Part shown: positions 1-12,960 of the stretch, one piece after another
Numbering within the stretch: the first letter of the stretch is position 1
How the letters are laid out: each line of letters starts with the position of its first letter
NCBI RefSeq assembly: GCF_964340395.1
Contig: NC_135553.1
Span: 1,775,001 to 1,839,000, forward strand
Origin: Glandiceps talaboti
Lineage: Eukaryota; Hemichordata; Enteropneusta; Spengelidae
Direction: 5' to 3'
DNA: 64,000 bases
Notes under the pieces: model-generated
What the model was told of the DNA's origin: nothing
The model's database searches: none
What the model saw: only the letters and a program-made list of their open reading frames with translations
Program-made: the position numbers and the translations under genes

Positions 1-624
1 GCAAATCTCTTATTTCCCAAACAAAACCATTGGACCAGGTGTTTGCTACAACTTATCAACATTTAGAGTAGCCAGCCAAGGTTTGTTCTTGTATTTCATG
101 ACATTGAACTCAGAAACATATAAAAGAGATTATTATCAGGATAGAGGAATACATGAATGGGATTTAAATAACAAAGGTGTGTAGACTTAATAGGGGTCAG
201 AGGGTCATTTAAAAAAAGAAACAGTGTACCCAGTTTTATATGCAAAACTTTAATGTGAGCTATAAATTACATTAGTCACAATTACTTGTCTGATGGATGG
301 CTTTCCTGTAAAGGTCATTGACCTTAGTAAGGCTAATGTTGGATGAAGTCTAAACTGTGAGTGTTAAAAATAGATGTCTGGTAGAGCTGTAGAAGAGTTG
401 GTCTGGAATGAAAGGGTGGTTGTATCTAATCCTTATAATGAGTAGTAATCCATGGCTGTAGGATTCAAACGTTGGGGTTTAAACCTGACCAAATTTCTAT
501 TATAATACTTGAGTTCCATGGAATTCAAACATTGGCTTTTACTGCACTAACATGGCTGACTTTTACTGCACTAACATGGCTGACTTTTATTACACTAACA
601 CGGCTGACTTGTGTCCATTCACAG
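1..624 (+). other. Intron 5' of first visible USP1 exon
   Basis: No coding exon is seen. The segment ends in a good 3' splice site (cattcacag at 616-624). Immediately before it, 535-610 holds three copies of a 24-26 bp repeat (actgcactaacatggctgac type), so part of the tract ahead of the acceptor is itself repetitive. Confidence 0.6.
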
Positions 625-3600
625 AACTGATGATGAGAAAATTATTAATACAGAAGAGAATGGTGAGAGAAGCAAGGAATATGTTCCTCCTTTCACTGGC
701 CTGTACAACTTAGGCAATACTTGTTATCTGAATAGTGTGATTCAAGCACTCAGATACTGCCCTGAATTCAGTCCTGGTATCATGCATCTTGGCAATGACA
801 TTGACAAGTATTACGTCAAAAGTGATGACAAAACACAAGACAAATACTGTGGCAAAGGGGATGACAAAACCCAGGATGCTGACAAAACAGAAGCAAGCCC
901 AAAAGATATCCCAGCTCATTTTCATCTCGTAAAGAAAACTAAAGAGGTAACAACCTTCTGTTCTTTGAATCAGGAATGTTGTTGTAACTTGACACTGAGC
1001 CCATTGTCATGTAATATACAGCTTCATACAGATGCTAGAAAATAAACTGTGTTTCACACAGGATATCCACATTTTGTTCGGTAAAAACTAGCAAATGCCA
1101 TAACCACAACTTAAGTAAGTCAAAACATTTTATATGAGTATCGCCTGACACAAATTTCGTGTAGAATTATTTTAACATAACTCATAATGTTTTTCTAATC
1201 CATTCTGCCGAATCAGAAAATACCCCCAGAAAAAACTCTTGCTTAGTATTGTAGTTGGTTTCAATATTTCTGACATAATGATGGTATCTGTAAAGTACAA
1301 CAAATCATTTTAATGACACATTTCACAATTTTATTCTTCAAATTTTCAGTGGAATGGTGACAATATGATGGCACTTGTGATACCATTCAAATAAAACTGT
1401 CATAACCATATGCTGTGTTTAGTGTTTGACCTAGTTTTGGTACTAAACACTTTTGTTCAGGTTATAAATGAACTTTGGCACTGTTTGATCAGATGAATTG
1501 TGAGGCTGATTAGGTGACCCTTGACACTGATATTACTTTATTCTTTAGCTACTGGATTGCATGCTGAAGAGTGAAGACACTTACACAGCTAAACCAGAGG
1601 TTGATGTTGATGTAGCTGTCAGACCACATGAATTATTGGAAACACTCAGGTAGGTGAACAGATACAGAGCTTTCTACTTGTAGTTGTGAGGCTGTGTAAT
1701 CCTGTTACAGCCAGAGTTGCAATAGATTTTGATAATACACCCAAGTACAAAAAGACTATACATAAAAATAAAATTATGCATGTTCAAAAGATCACTCCAT
1801 TTGACTCAGAAAAAATTGTATTTATTGATGACAAGGGCAGTCAAATAATTGAAATATGTACTTACTATTTTGTCATGATAAAGCAAGCCTCAACAAGCAG
1901 TGTATTTACAATATAGTGAACGAACATTTTTACTCAAAATGAAATGTATTTATTGATTGAGTGAGGGATTGATTGATTGATTGGTTGGTTACAAAAGCAG
2001 TGAAGTATTTGAAATAGTTAGGTGAAGTTTTGTCAGGATGCAAGCAAGTCTCAATGAGCCATTTATTTGTGAAATAGTGACCTATATACTGTGTTTACAG
2101 AATCAAAGTAATCATTTGAACTATGACCTAGCAGTAAGTCATTTGTTCAAGTCACATAATACAAATAATACCATGTGACAATGGTGAACTGAAATCTTGG
2201 AACAATGAGTCAAAGAATACAACTACATTTGTACTCTGTGACTGAGCACTCTAAACTACCTACTGTGTAGTCAGATATTTCATGTACAAGTATAATTTCA
2301 GTTTGTGTAGCTTTGTTGAAGTTTATAATTTCTGTGTTTTGGTAGGGATTTGAATCCAATGTTCCAAGGCTATATGCAGCATGATGCACAAGAATTATTA
2401 CGATGTCTGCTGAGTCACGTACAGGACGCAAGTCAACATTTGGGAACCAAACTACAAGAAGAAGCCAAGAAAGCCAAACAGTACCAAGCAGGCAGTGTCA
2501 ATGGATTCAATGGCCATCGACTAGAAACAGTCAATGAGGATGGCAATGTTTGCAGTACAGACAACGTTGAAGAGAACGGATACTGCAATGGAACCGAGTC
2601 TGTGTCTTCATGCAGCACATCGGTCAATGGTGAAGGCAAGGAGAACATACTGAATGGTAAAACCAGTAAAAAGAGTAAGAAACAGAAAAAGAGCAAATCA
2701 TCGCTATCTAAGAAGGATAATGGTGATACAATATCGTACAGCAGTAGTGCAAGTTCACCAACAAACACAATCAAATCAACGAAGAAGAAGAAAAGACTTG
2801 GCCTTGGTCGGATCAAACAGGCGTTCTTTGGTAAATCCAAGAATAAAAACAAGAATGGTGAGGTTGAAGGAGTGAACGGAGAGGAAGTGGTCAATGATAT
2901 GACAGGTCGTGATGATGTCACCAGGATTTCAACATCTGGAAAAATACTACGTCATGCCGAATGTCAGACAACAGACGAGGATGAACCACTGGCGGAGAAA
3001 CCGGTGACAAACGGTGAAATGTCTCTCCAAGATGTCAATAAACTCAACTTTAACAGGAACAGGTCACGCAGTAGCAGTTGTTCTTTATCTGAAGTTGATT
3101 CTCTTGTTTCCATGGAAACTTCAAAGACAAGTGAGTCTGAGACCATGGAGTGTGGCAACTCAGAAACTGAGACTGAATCAAAGACGACAGTAGTTGACAT
3201 TGTAGATAAACTGTTCCAAGGTTCTCTTGTATTACGTACACGGTGTTTGGAATGTGAGTGTTATACAGAAAGACAGGAAGCCTTTCAGGATATCAGTGTA
3301 CCAGTGCAGAGTGACAATGGCAATAATGACGAGGATGATGATGAAGGTAAGGAACTGTCACATGTAAACTTGACATAAGTATACTGTACACTAGCATTGT
3401 CACATATACTGCTCAGACTAAACTGGAGGTGTAACACAGTTTCATTTCACCAGAATTGCTCGTCACTTGTGGAATGGAACAGTAAATAAACTCTTATTCA
3501 TTACTGTTCCATGTCATCAGTACATGACATATTATCTACAAATCAATCATTTAAAAAAAGAACATATATAAACCTAAGTAACAAGATACATGAAAACCTA

Positions 3601-5207
3601 AGTAAACAAAACTATTCACCAACTTAAAATTTTGTCTCTTCCAAAAATAATACAGAAGCTGTATTTTCTTGTCAAGTATTCATAATTGGAAATGAATGTA
3701 TGTTTCTTTAGATGTATTCAAATTACATACACCACCTGTCTTGCCAATAACTTCATAAATATTCCGATCTTTGTAGAATGTATGATTTCATATTAATTTC
3801 TGTTTTCATATACAGGATCTCCCAGACCCTCTAATTTGTCACTCAGTTGGGCCATATCGGAATTTGCTTGCAAAGAAAGGCTAACAGACAACAACAAATA
3901 CTATTGTGAGTCTTGTTTAAGGCACACAGAAGCTGAAAGAACCCTACACTTTGATAAACTACCTCAGGTGTTCACTGTTCATTTGAAAAGATTCACAGCT
4001 ACATCTAATGGGTAAGTACCAGTCGTTTAGTGTGTGTGTACATAGTATTAGTAACTACAGTACCATACTGCAGTGCAATTCCTGAAACATTAGATTCACT
4101 GCTACATCTAATGGGTAAGTACCAATGATTACTTCCATTAGTGTGTGTGTACATAATTAATATTAGTAATTACACTACCATACTGCAGTGCAATTCCTGA
4201 AACATTAGATTCACAGCTACATCCAATGGGTAAGTACCAATGAATACTTCCATTACTGTGTGTGTACATAGATAGTACAAAATGTATTGGTAATTACACT
4301 ACCATGCTGCAGTGCAAATCTGAAAATATTGTTAAATATCAGTATGCAAATGAGCATGGAATCATTCGATATGTACCAAAGCATCTGAACGCGGTTACAT
4401 TTTTATGAACTTGCAGTTTTGGATAAGCATATGTGATGGTAACAGAAGCCCATGATCCCTGAGTGCAAGGGTACTAACATGCATATTTTATGGTGTTTTC
4501 AGCTTTCACTTACAATACTATGAGAACACTACAAGCACAAGCAACTTGTCTCACTCCCTTTCAAAATCACATAGTAAAGCAGTGTTCTCCAAGAAGGGTT
4601 TTTGAGGGGTGCACCACCCCTCTGTTTGTAGGGCAACCCCTCTGTTTTTGCCATGATGATTTATGCTGTTAGTTTAAAATTGTTAAACTGAAAACAGTAT
4701 TCAGCTTGTAGCGGTATTTATTACATGTAATTACTGTGCACACAGTTTACTAATCACTATTTTTCTCTTCATTTTTTGTCCAGATGTTATCCAAACGGTA
4801 CTGTCTCTAAAGTGAACAATCCCATCGCCACGCCGACGGAATTGAGTCTAGAACAGTGGTGTACAAAGAAGTGTCCTCAGAGTCAACAAAAGTACCAACT
4901 ATTTGCTGTTGTTATGCACAGTGGTGTATCAAGTTCAAGTGGTCATTACATCACCTACATCAAGCTGCCAAGGACAGAAGTACCAGTCACTAAACAAAGC
5001 AACGGAAAAAGTGAAACCAACAGTGTGTTTCACAACGGACATGTCAATGGTATGGTCAACGGTGGTGTTCATGATGATTTATGGTATCAGTTTGATGATG
5101 AGAAAGTACTACCAATGACAGATGACAAATTTGAACATCAGATGTCACCAGCTACTATCTCAACCTGTACACCATATCTCTTATTTTACAAACAAATCGA
5201 TGTTTAG
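625..5207 (+). CDS. USP1: USP1 ubiquitin-specific protease (5' end outside window)
   Basis: Cysteine protease of the USP/C19 family that, with UAF1 (WDR48), removes ubiquitin from FANCD2 and PCNA in the nucleus. Exons read: 625-946, 1549-1649, 2346-3346, 3816-4011, 4784-5207; phases agree at every join and give about 680 residues, stop at 5205-5207. The Cys box NLGNTCYLN is in the first exon here, the QHDAQE motif opens the third, and the His box SSGHY plus WYQFDD (catalytic Asp region) are in the last. Two zinc-ligand pairs, CLEC (third exon) and CESC (fourth), are visible. The third exon carries a long Ser/Lys-rich insert, as in human USP1. The C-terminus TPYLLFYK matches the human end. The N-terminal 60-80 residues must come from an exon left of position 1. 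The donor of the fourth exon sits in a triplicated repeat (see findings). Identification is firm. Confidence 0.95.
3989..4325 (+). repeat. Tandem triplication covering USP1 exon/intron donor
   Basis: The last bases of the fourth visible USP1 exon and the start of its intron are repeated. The segment agattcac-gctacat-aatgggtaagtacca occurs at 3989, 4092 and 4207 (spacing 103 and 115 bp), each with an intact GGGTAAGT donor. Only the first copy continues the protein; reading past it gives TAA in the first new codon. Confidence 0.9.
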
Positions 5208-5499
5208 TATGTCAATGCAGGTACTAAAAAAAAGACAGCTATGCAACATACACTATTGATTGTCATTTGTTATTCAACAGGGTATGTCAGAATTAATGTG
5301 TATGAATTCAGTGTCATCTGTGCAGATAGCACCACAATTAATTGTACATATATAAATATCTATAGATTTATCTTTCTTGTCAACATTTATGGGGAGGGGG
5401 AGGGGGATGCACCTAACCTTTGTATCTACTGTGAATGCCCCCCTTTCCTGATAAAATGAATACTTCTAATGAAGCAAACTTAGGTTAGTAGTCACCAAA

Positions 5500-5815
5500 C
5501 TCCTGAGGCCACTGAAATGTTGTTATGTCAACCTTCTAAGGGGGATCCACTTCCTAGTCCTACTTGGTCTCAGACCTGAGGCCACTGTAATGTTGCTATG
5601 TCAACCTTCTAAAGGGGATCCACTCCTAGTCCTACTTGGTCTCAGACCCGAGGCCAATGAAATGTTGTTACGTCAACCTTCTAAGGGGGATCCACTCCTA
5701 GTCCTACTTGGTCTCAGACCCGAGGCCAATGAAATGTTGTCATGTCAACCTTCTAAGGGGGATCCACTCCTAGTCCTACTTGGTCTCAGACCTGCATCCA
5801 AGGAAGTTGGTATTG
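5500..5815 (+). repeat. Minisatellite, about 72-77 bp unit, 4 copies
   Basis: Units begin near 5502, 5579, 5650 and 5724 and share gaggccactgaaatgttg, gtcaaccttctaag, ggatccact and acttggtctcagacc. The array lies between the USP1 stop and the candidate polyadenylation signal, so it probably sits in the 3' untranslated region. One frame stays open through the repeat, but it is a by-product of the repeat and not a gene. Confidence 0.85.
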
Positions 5816-5838
5816 CTCCTTAAGTAAGCCCTTTCATA

Positions 5839-5844
5839 AATAAA
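5839..5844 (+). terminator. Candidate polyadenylation signal of USP1 (AATAAA)
   Basis: First AATAAA downstream of the USP1 stop on this strand, about 630 bp after it. Use of this site is inferred only. Confidence 0.45.
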
Positions 5845-6710
5845 ACAAATTCCAGGGAGAACCTTCTTGTGCCATCATCTCCCAACATATTAATGTACAA
5901 TTTAGAAAGTACTTGATGACTGAACATTTCATTTTGTTTTATTTGTGGTGAATGAACTGTTATAGTCAATTTTGTCATTTTTTCAGACTGAATTTTGTAA
6001 ATTGAAATTTTTCTTTGATATTGAAGAATGATTCATTGTCACACTTTTAGCAAGTAATTGACTCAACCTTGCTAATAGTTCTGTCCGGTTTGTCACCATA
6101 GTTTTCCATTTATAATTTAAACTTTATAATACATAGTAGAATTCTCATGATGTGCTGAATAGCAGTATGAAACATAACTGCAAAATTTGGCTTACTTTGA
6201 TTTTTATTTTGACCTTCCTTTCTCATCACCATAATTTATTTGTCATTAGGACAATGTGTATGTATGTATGTGTATGTCTGTCTTTGTTTGTTTGTTTGTT
6301 AAGATGTCAAGTAAGGTGGGGGGAGGAGCATTGCATATCTCTGATACTGATCTGACAATCCATATATGTTCTAATAATATATCAAATTCACAAGATAGGT
6401 ATAGAAATCCATTAAAGTACATAACAAATGTGGAGTCTGAAATTAATGGACAAACAGCTTCGGTTTAGGGTCAGTTTTTACAAAGGATTGCTTGGAATTA
6501 TAGACCTTGTTAACTCCAGTGTCCGTACTTGAAGACAGGGAAGCAACTTGTCTAGTGTATGCAAATTAAGCATACAAAGGTAAGACGCTTGGCAAATTTT
6601 ATAGCTAAAAAAACTTCCATAGCATACCCTCAGTTTATATATTTGGAGTAATCATTGGGACATTGGAACTAGAAAATGATTCCATGGCAAAACTCTGTCC
6701 ATACCTACAA

Positions 6711-7020
6711 TCACCACAGAACATTGATTGTAAATAGCCCTAGCAACCATGAACTAGCCCCTAACAACCAAAACACTGACTGTGCAGACCCAAACTCACT
6801 GCAAAACATGTGAATGATTGTAAGTAGCCCTAGCAACCATGAATTAGCCCCTAACAACCAAAACACTGACCGTGCACACCCAAACTCACTGCAAAACATG
6901 TGAATGATTGTAATTAGCCCTAGAAACCATGAAAATGCATGCACACCCAAACTCACTGCAAAACATGTGAATGATTGTAATTAGCCCTAGAAACCATGAA
7001 AAAACCCTAACAACTAAAAA
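6711..7020. repeat. Minisatellite, about 86-90 bp unit, 3-4 copies
   Basis: Repeated blocks of tgattgtaa-tagccctag-aaccatgaa, accaaaacactgac and cccaaactcactgcaaaa occur from about 6715 to 7015, with later copies shortened. Intergenic; no coding role seen. Confidence 0.8.
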
Positions 7021-8439
7021 ACTGACCACGCCTAATTCATGTACAAAAAAAAATTATTACAAAAGTCGATAAATTTTCAGTTATTTTTCAGCTTATTCCC
7101 AGCTGGTATTATGAGATACATACTATTGAGTACACGTCTGAAACTGAATTTTGTAGTTTTTACGTTTTAATTATTTCTTGTCTGGGAATGTCACTGCCTT
7201 TGTTAGCAATGTTTAGGAAAACAAATACTAGTTAGGGTACATTTTGATTTGTCTGCACAGTTTGTATGATTCACAGGAATCGGAATAGTTCATCCCAATT
7301 TGTAGTTTTCTCAGAAATTGAAAGATTAATGGTACACCAGGTCACGGAGACCCTTATACCTCCATGACCAGTCGTACCAGATCAAGATGGCTTAAAACGA
7401 ACTTACCTTACTTCAGAGTTGAAATGAATTAGTAATGATAGTAAACCCATAAAAATTGAAAGAACCAGATCAACACAGCTGAGAAGGGATGTACCTGACA
7501 TCAGAGTTGAATTAAATTTGTAATAGCCCATGAAAACTGCTTTTTCTATCACGAATATTACACATTTGTTAATCAAGAATGCTATAATATTACTATCAAA
7601 GCTTTCATTTTATGATAGTGTGAATCTAAATGTTAATGATTATACCATACACAAGCCAAGTTGAACAAAAAATATGGAATTTATACCCTGGTTGTTCTAT
7701 GTAACGACAATGTTCATCTACATGTTTCTGCTATGTTTGAAATACGAGTCCAAATGTTCGCAATTGCCATTAATTTTTCAAAAATATTGCTTGCACTGGT
7801 ATAATTATATTATTCCCCCATATTTTTCTGCATTCAGACAGAAAATACTTGTGACCTAAGGGTTTTGTCTCTACTTGTCTATCAACTCATAGTGACAAGA
7901 CCCCATAGGTCACTCATACTTCCCATAGCTGAACAAAGATAGATATTGGGGAATAATTTGTAATTGTCGTGGATTTAGAAGATTTGAATATTGGTATTTG
8001 TTTTTCTTCCATTATATTATTGTTATATGATGTCCACCATTGTAACTCATTTATAGAATATTTTCCATTGTGTAACATTACATGTAAAATTGATGAATTC
8101 AAGTAAATACTTCATTAACTAAACTAGTCCAACTCAGCTCCAGATGAGAGCAGCTGAATCGTATATCACAGTTTTATAATCATATAATCCCCAATATCCA
8201 ATATAAGAAGAAAATTTGCACTTTCCACTTGTCAGAAATTTTGTTTTCACTTGAATTTAAAAATTATAGTATGTATTGGAAAAAAACAAAAAAGAAGTTT
8301 TTTTGTGTGTGGATCTTGTGAGGAATATGCATATAATATTAGGATATGTAATCACTGTGCTCAGTTCAAATGTTGTTATGAGTGACAAAATTTTGATAGT
8401 ACACAGTTCAAAGTTTTGCACTTTTTGTCTGATTTCTCA

Positions 8440-8612
8440 CAGAGTGTGGGTACTTGCAGCAAGAAAGTCTTAGTGTGGGTACTTGCAGCAAGAAAGTCTA
8501 AAGTGTGGGTACTTGCAGCAAGAAAGTCTAAGTGTGGGTACTTGCAGCAAGAAAGTCTTAGTGTGGGTACTTGCAGCAAGAAAGTCTAAAGTGTGGGTAC
8601 TTGCGGCATAAT
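8440..8612. repeat. Minisatellite, 28-30 bp unit, 6 copies
   Basis: Near-identical units agtgtgggtacttgcagcaa followed by gaaagtct(aa), with only one or two bases differing between copies, which suggests recent amplification. Confidence 0.9.
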
Positions 8613-9704
8613 CTGTAGTGTTACTGCTGTATGTATAAACTTACAACTCGGTGACTCTTCACACCATAAAATATCAATCTACAAACAATTCTTCTTGTAC
8701 AACAGTTAAACTTAGATGCAGGGACACTGGGAATTCTGAAAAGCACTTTCAAGGGGATGCTTGGGGACTATTAACGCACTTACAGAGGGAACACCTTGGA
8801 AATGTAAAACATTTACAAAGGGAACTCTTAAAGTTATATAAAGCACTTTGAAAGCCCAGGAACACAGACTATATGATGCTCACTGAAAGAGAGTACAACT
8901 TGGCCACTATTTAGCACACTTACAAGATTTCTGATTGGAAAAGTATGTAAACATGAACTCATGAATAAAGTTAAATTCACATGTAAAACAGACACAGAGG
9001 CAAATGTTAATAACCAATCAGTAGTAATGTTGTAAGTGCTTCATATCTAGCGACCAATCAGGCTGAACCTTTTAAATGATTGACATGTTTTTAACATTAA
9101 ATATGTAATTAACCTTTGACCCTTGTACATATTCCTATGAGTACACATTTATACAAGAGGATGGTATTTGTAGATCAATTTATCTTTCTCAACTACAGTC
9201 TCTCAAATTGTTTGTTGAATTGAATGTTTCAAAAAAAAATTGTTGGTTAACTCTACATTCTGATGTCATCATTACAATAGATTTGCTTATTGAATTAAAG
9301 TTTGTCATAATTTTCAAAAGGAAAAAGGTTCAAAGGTGAGAAGGCTACAAGTAGGAGTAAACTTATAACATTTTTGTATGTTGGTTAGAAATCTTTTCAT
9401 ATTTGTATAACATGTTTATTGAATCATGACTTATTCTTCACTTTATTGATATATGTATATATGAATGTGAATGTCTCTTTGCCATTGGTAAGAGTCAACA
9501 CGAAATGTCCTTTCTAAATTGAAGATTTTGTGATTCGCACAAAAGCAATAAGAATGTTTTGCAAGTATTGTTTTGATTTGAATGACATGCTTGCAGTTCA
9601 CAAAGTGGTTGAACTCACTATGGAGTTTAGTATGGCATGAAGACAATTGTGTGTATCATAGATTGAAAAGTGATGACCATTTTGGATGCTGTTGAGACAG
9701 TTAG

Positions 9705-10292
9705 CACACTCATACATACATACATACATACATACATACATACACACACATACATACGTACACACACATACAGACAGACATACATACGTACATACATACA
9801 TACATACATACATACATACATACATACAGACACATACATACATACATACATACATACATACATACATACATACATACTTACATACTTACATACAGACACA
9901 TACATACATACATACATACATACATACATACATACATACATGCATACATACATACATACATACATACATACAGACACATACATACATACATACATACATA
10001 CATACATACATACATACATACTTACATACTTACATACAGACACATACATACATACATACATACATACATACATACATACATACATGCATACATACATACA
10101 GACATACATACATACATACATACATACATACATACATACAGACATACATACATACATACACATACATACATACATACAGACACATAAATACAGACAGACA
10201 TACATACATACATACACATACATACATACATACAGACACATACATACAGACAGACATACATACATACATGCATGCACGCAGACATACATACA

Positions 10293-10328
<36 letters not shown>

Positions 10329-10430
10329 TACATACATACATATTACATATATACATACATACATATTACATATATACATACATATGCACACATACATACA
10401 CACACATATACAGACAGACAGACACAATAC
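9705..10430. repeat. Long TACA/CATA microsatellite with higher-order structure
   Basis: About 725 bp of (TACA)n with interspersed CAGACA, CTTA and CATGCA variants. A block containing tacttacatacttacatac followed by agacac appears near 9873 and again near 10017, so a roughly 144-bp segment has been duplicated as a unit. The Tyr-Ile-His-Thr or Tyr-Val-Cys-Met frames through it are artefacts. Confidence 0.95.
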
Positions 10431-10718
10431 ATTAATGCACACATATTTCTCTGTTCTTTACTAAAGTTTGTTACAAATACATAAAGAGTGTTATTCTAAA
10501 TGTACATTCTGATCAACACTGGGAGTGTGTTCAGTTTGTATCTATATGTACTTTTAATAGAGCAAAGACTTGCTTGGTTAGACATATAGCATTTACCTTC
10601 CAAGTACTGGGGAGAGGGTTTTGTCCAAGAAGTTGATCATTTTAATAGTTCATTTACAGTTATTGTTTAAACTCTAACATCTTTTTGTTTCCATTTTGAA
10701 TTTGTGTCTCCACATAGT

Positions 10719-10799
10719 TACCATATCAGGTACTTGGCAATATGAAGATTAGTAGTGTGATGGATGCTATGATGGAGTGTTTTCAGAGTGGTGTGTAGG
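10719..10799 (+). CDS. Possible orphan terminal exon (27 codons)
   Basis: A pyrimidine-rich tract ending in cacatag (10712-10718) is followed by 26 codons and TAG. The peptide starts LPYQVLGNMKISSVMDAM and continues to the stop at 10797-10799, and AATAAA lies about 155 bp downstream. I do not recognise it and see no matching upstream exon. It could be an alternative USP1 last exon, part of an unseen gene, or chance. Confidence 0.2.
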
Positions 10800-12494
10800 T
10801 CATGTGACTATCATGTGACCAATGTTGACAAGTTAAGAGTAAGAATGGTACTAGGTAAACACATCCATTGATGTCAGTGCAAAGAGTATTCAACATAGAT
10901 GCAGAATTGATGAGTTCCTGTATTTTCTGTAATTTGATATGTACTTACAATTGTAATAAAAAGTTATAATATGAAACCAATACATTACTCGTGAAATGTT
11001 CTGTTTTATTGAGATGGGAGTACAGGAGACATTCATGCTAATTATGCCAGCATTTCCATTTATCAACATTCTGAAAATATAGACAGAGATTCAACCCTTA
11101 CTCAAAAATTGCAACTCTTAGTCTTAGTCCAGTAGATATATGGAGAAATACTAGTATACCTCGGTCTACCATTGATTGCAACACAAGGTCTAACTGTGAT
11201 CATGTATTCCTTGGATACCATCCCTTAATAACATACTAAGAGTAAGATATTTTACATTTTTGTAAGCACACTTTTTCTTAAAAAAGTCTGCCTGGGTTTT
11301 CTTGTCGAGAGTTACAACTGCATTTATAGGCCTATGCAGTTATATTTTTATACATCTGTCAAATCTGAATAAAGATTTCGTGATTTGGAAATTATATTTT
11401 ACATTTTGTCTCCAAATATGGTCTTTGCCATGGAATTGGAGTTGGGGTGTGGGTAATATTATGAATCATACCTGTACCAATAACATGAGACCACTATCCC
11501 ACTTTTGTTAGTGCCCAGATTTGGACAGTGAATGGCGCCCTCTATGGTCAAGGACGGTGTCTGTATACAGGTACTACACTCTGGGACTACAATATGTTCT
11601 TGCAAACTCCATTGACCAGACTAAAATATCTGTCATTGTGTATATATTCTTGCAATCACTGGTTACACCCAAATAATTATAGGTGTGTACACAACAAATC
11701 TATCCATCTAATTCATTTGCTTATTTGCTTCTAATAATGAGTTCACCACTCAAAATAAGTAGTTTGATGGTATTTTTTGGTGTAATTTTCAATTAATTCA
11801 TACAATATGAATATTGTAATACCCTGTCTAATTGTTGTGCCCAGTGCATTCACACACAGTACGTACATGGATATGTATGTACGAACATACCCTAACCAGG
11901 CCTTATACAAACTTGTACACACCACAAAACAAATGTAGTATAGCCCAAAGTGTTCAAACACACCTTAATAAATAAAGTGAGATAAACCAGTCAACATTTT
12001 CAACATGTTTAATGCTTACATATTACAAACAGTCCTCCAATCATAACATGATATAAGTTTATATTATTACATGATTCAATTACATTACTAAATTTGTGTA
12101 CAATTCATTCACGACACAGCATGAACACGTGACATGGCTTTGTGTAGACTGGCAATACAACAGAATGTATCAAACCAATTATATAAATGCAAACAACATA
12201 GCTTTGGTCCAAGTATTGGTAATGGCTCTGTGATGGACACAGACAAAACACATGAATATTTACATAATTTCCTAATTTTAGCATCACAACTGTTGTACAT
12301 GTAATAACCAGGATAATTTTAACATTCCTTCTTCCACACGCCTGTTGTGAACTGGAATAACATTAACCAGAAGTACTGAATCAAAATTCCAGCTAATGTT
12401 ACATCAATGGGCTTCATACATGTACAATGACATTCACCACATGTATTGAAATCTAAGCATTAAAACTACTTTATGTGACAATCACAGAACTTTC

Positions 12495-12960
12495 AACATC
12501 AAACACTACATTTGAAGTCGTTTACTTATTTCATGTAATACCATATATGGAAATGAAACAACACTACATTCGAAGTCATTTACTAATTTTATGTAATACC
12601 ATATATGGAAATGAAACAACACTACATTCGAAGTCATTTACTAATTTCATGTAATACCATATATGGAAATGAAACAACACTACATTCGAAGTCATTTACT
12701 TATTTCATGTAATACCATATATGGAAATGAAACAACACTACATTCGAAGTCATTTACTTATTTCATGTAATACAGTATATGAAATAAAACATAACACTAC
12801 ATTCGAAGTCAATAACTTATTTCATGTATGAAACACAACACTACTTTCAAAGTCATTTACTAATTTCATGTAATGGGGTATATGGAAATAAAACACAACA
12901 CTACATTCAAAGTCATTTACTAATTTTCTGTAATACCGTATATAAAATGAAACACAATCT
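12495..12960. repeat. Minisatellite, about 58 bp unit, 8 copies
   Basis: Units contain catgtaataccatatatgg, aaatgaaacaacactacatt and cgaagtcatttac. The central four copies are nearly identical, while the outer ones carry small deletions and substitutions. Confidence 0.9.

Noticed and set aside
2433-2921. Minus-strand frame antisense to the large USP1 exon
   Set aside because: Shadow of the Ser/Lys-rich USP1 coding sequence; low-complexity Leu/Phe/Ser composition.
9627-10464. Long open frames on both strands with Tyr-Ile-His-Thr or Tyr-Val-Cys-Met repeats
   Set aside because: Tetranucleotide microsatellite; any stop-free TACA tract gives open frames in all phases.
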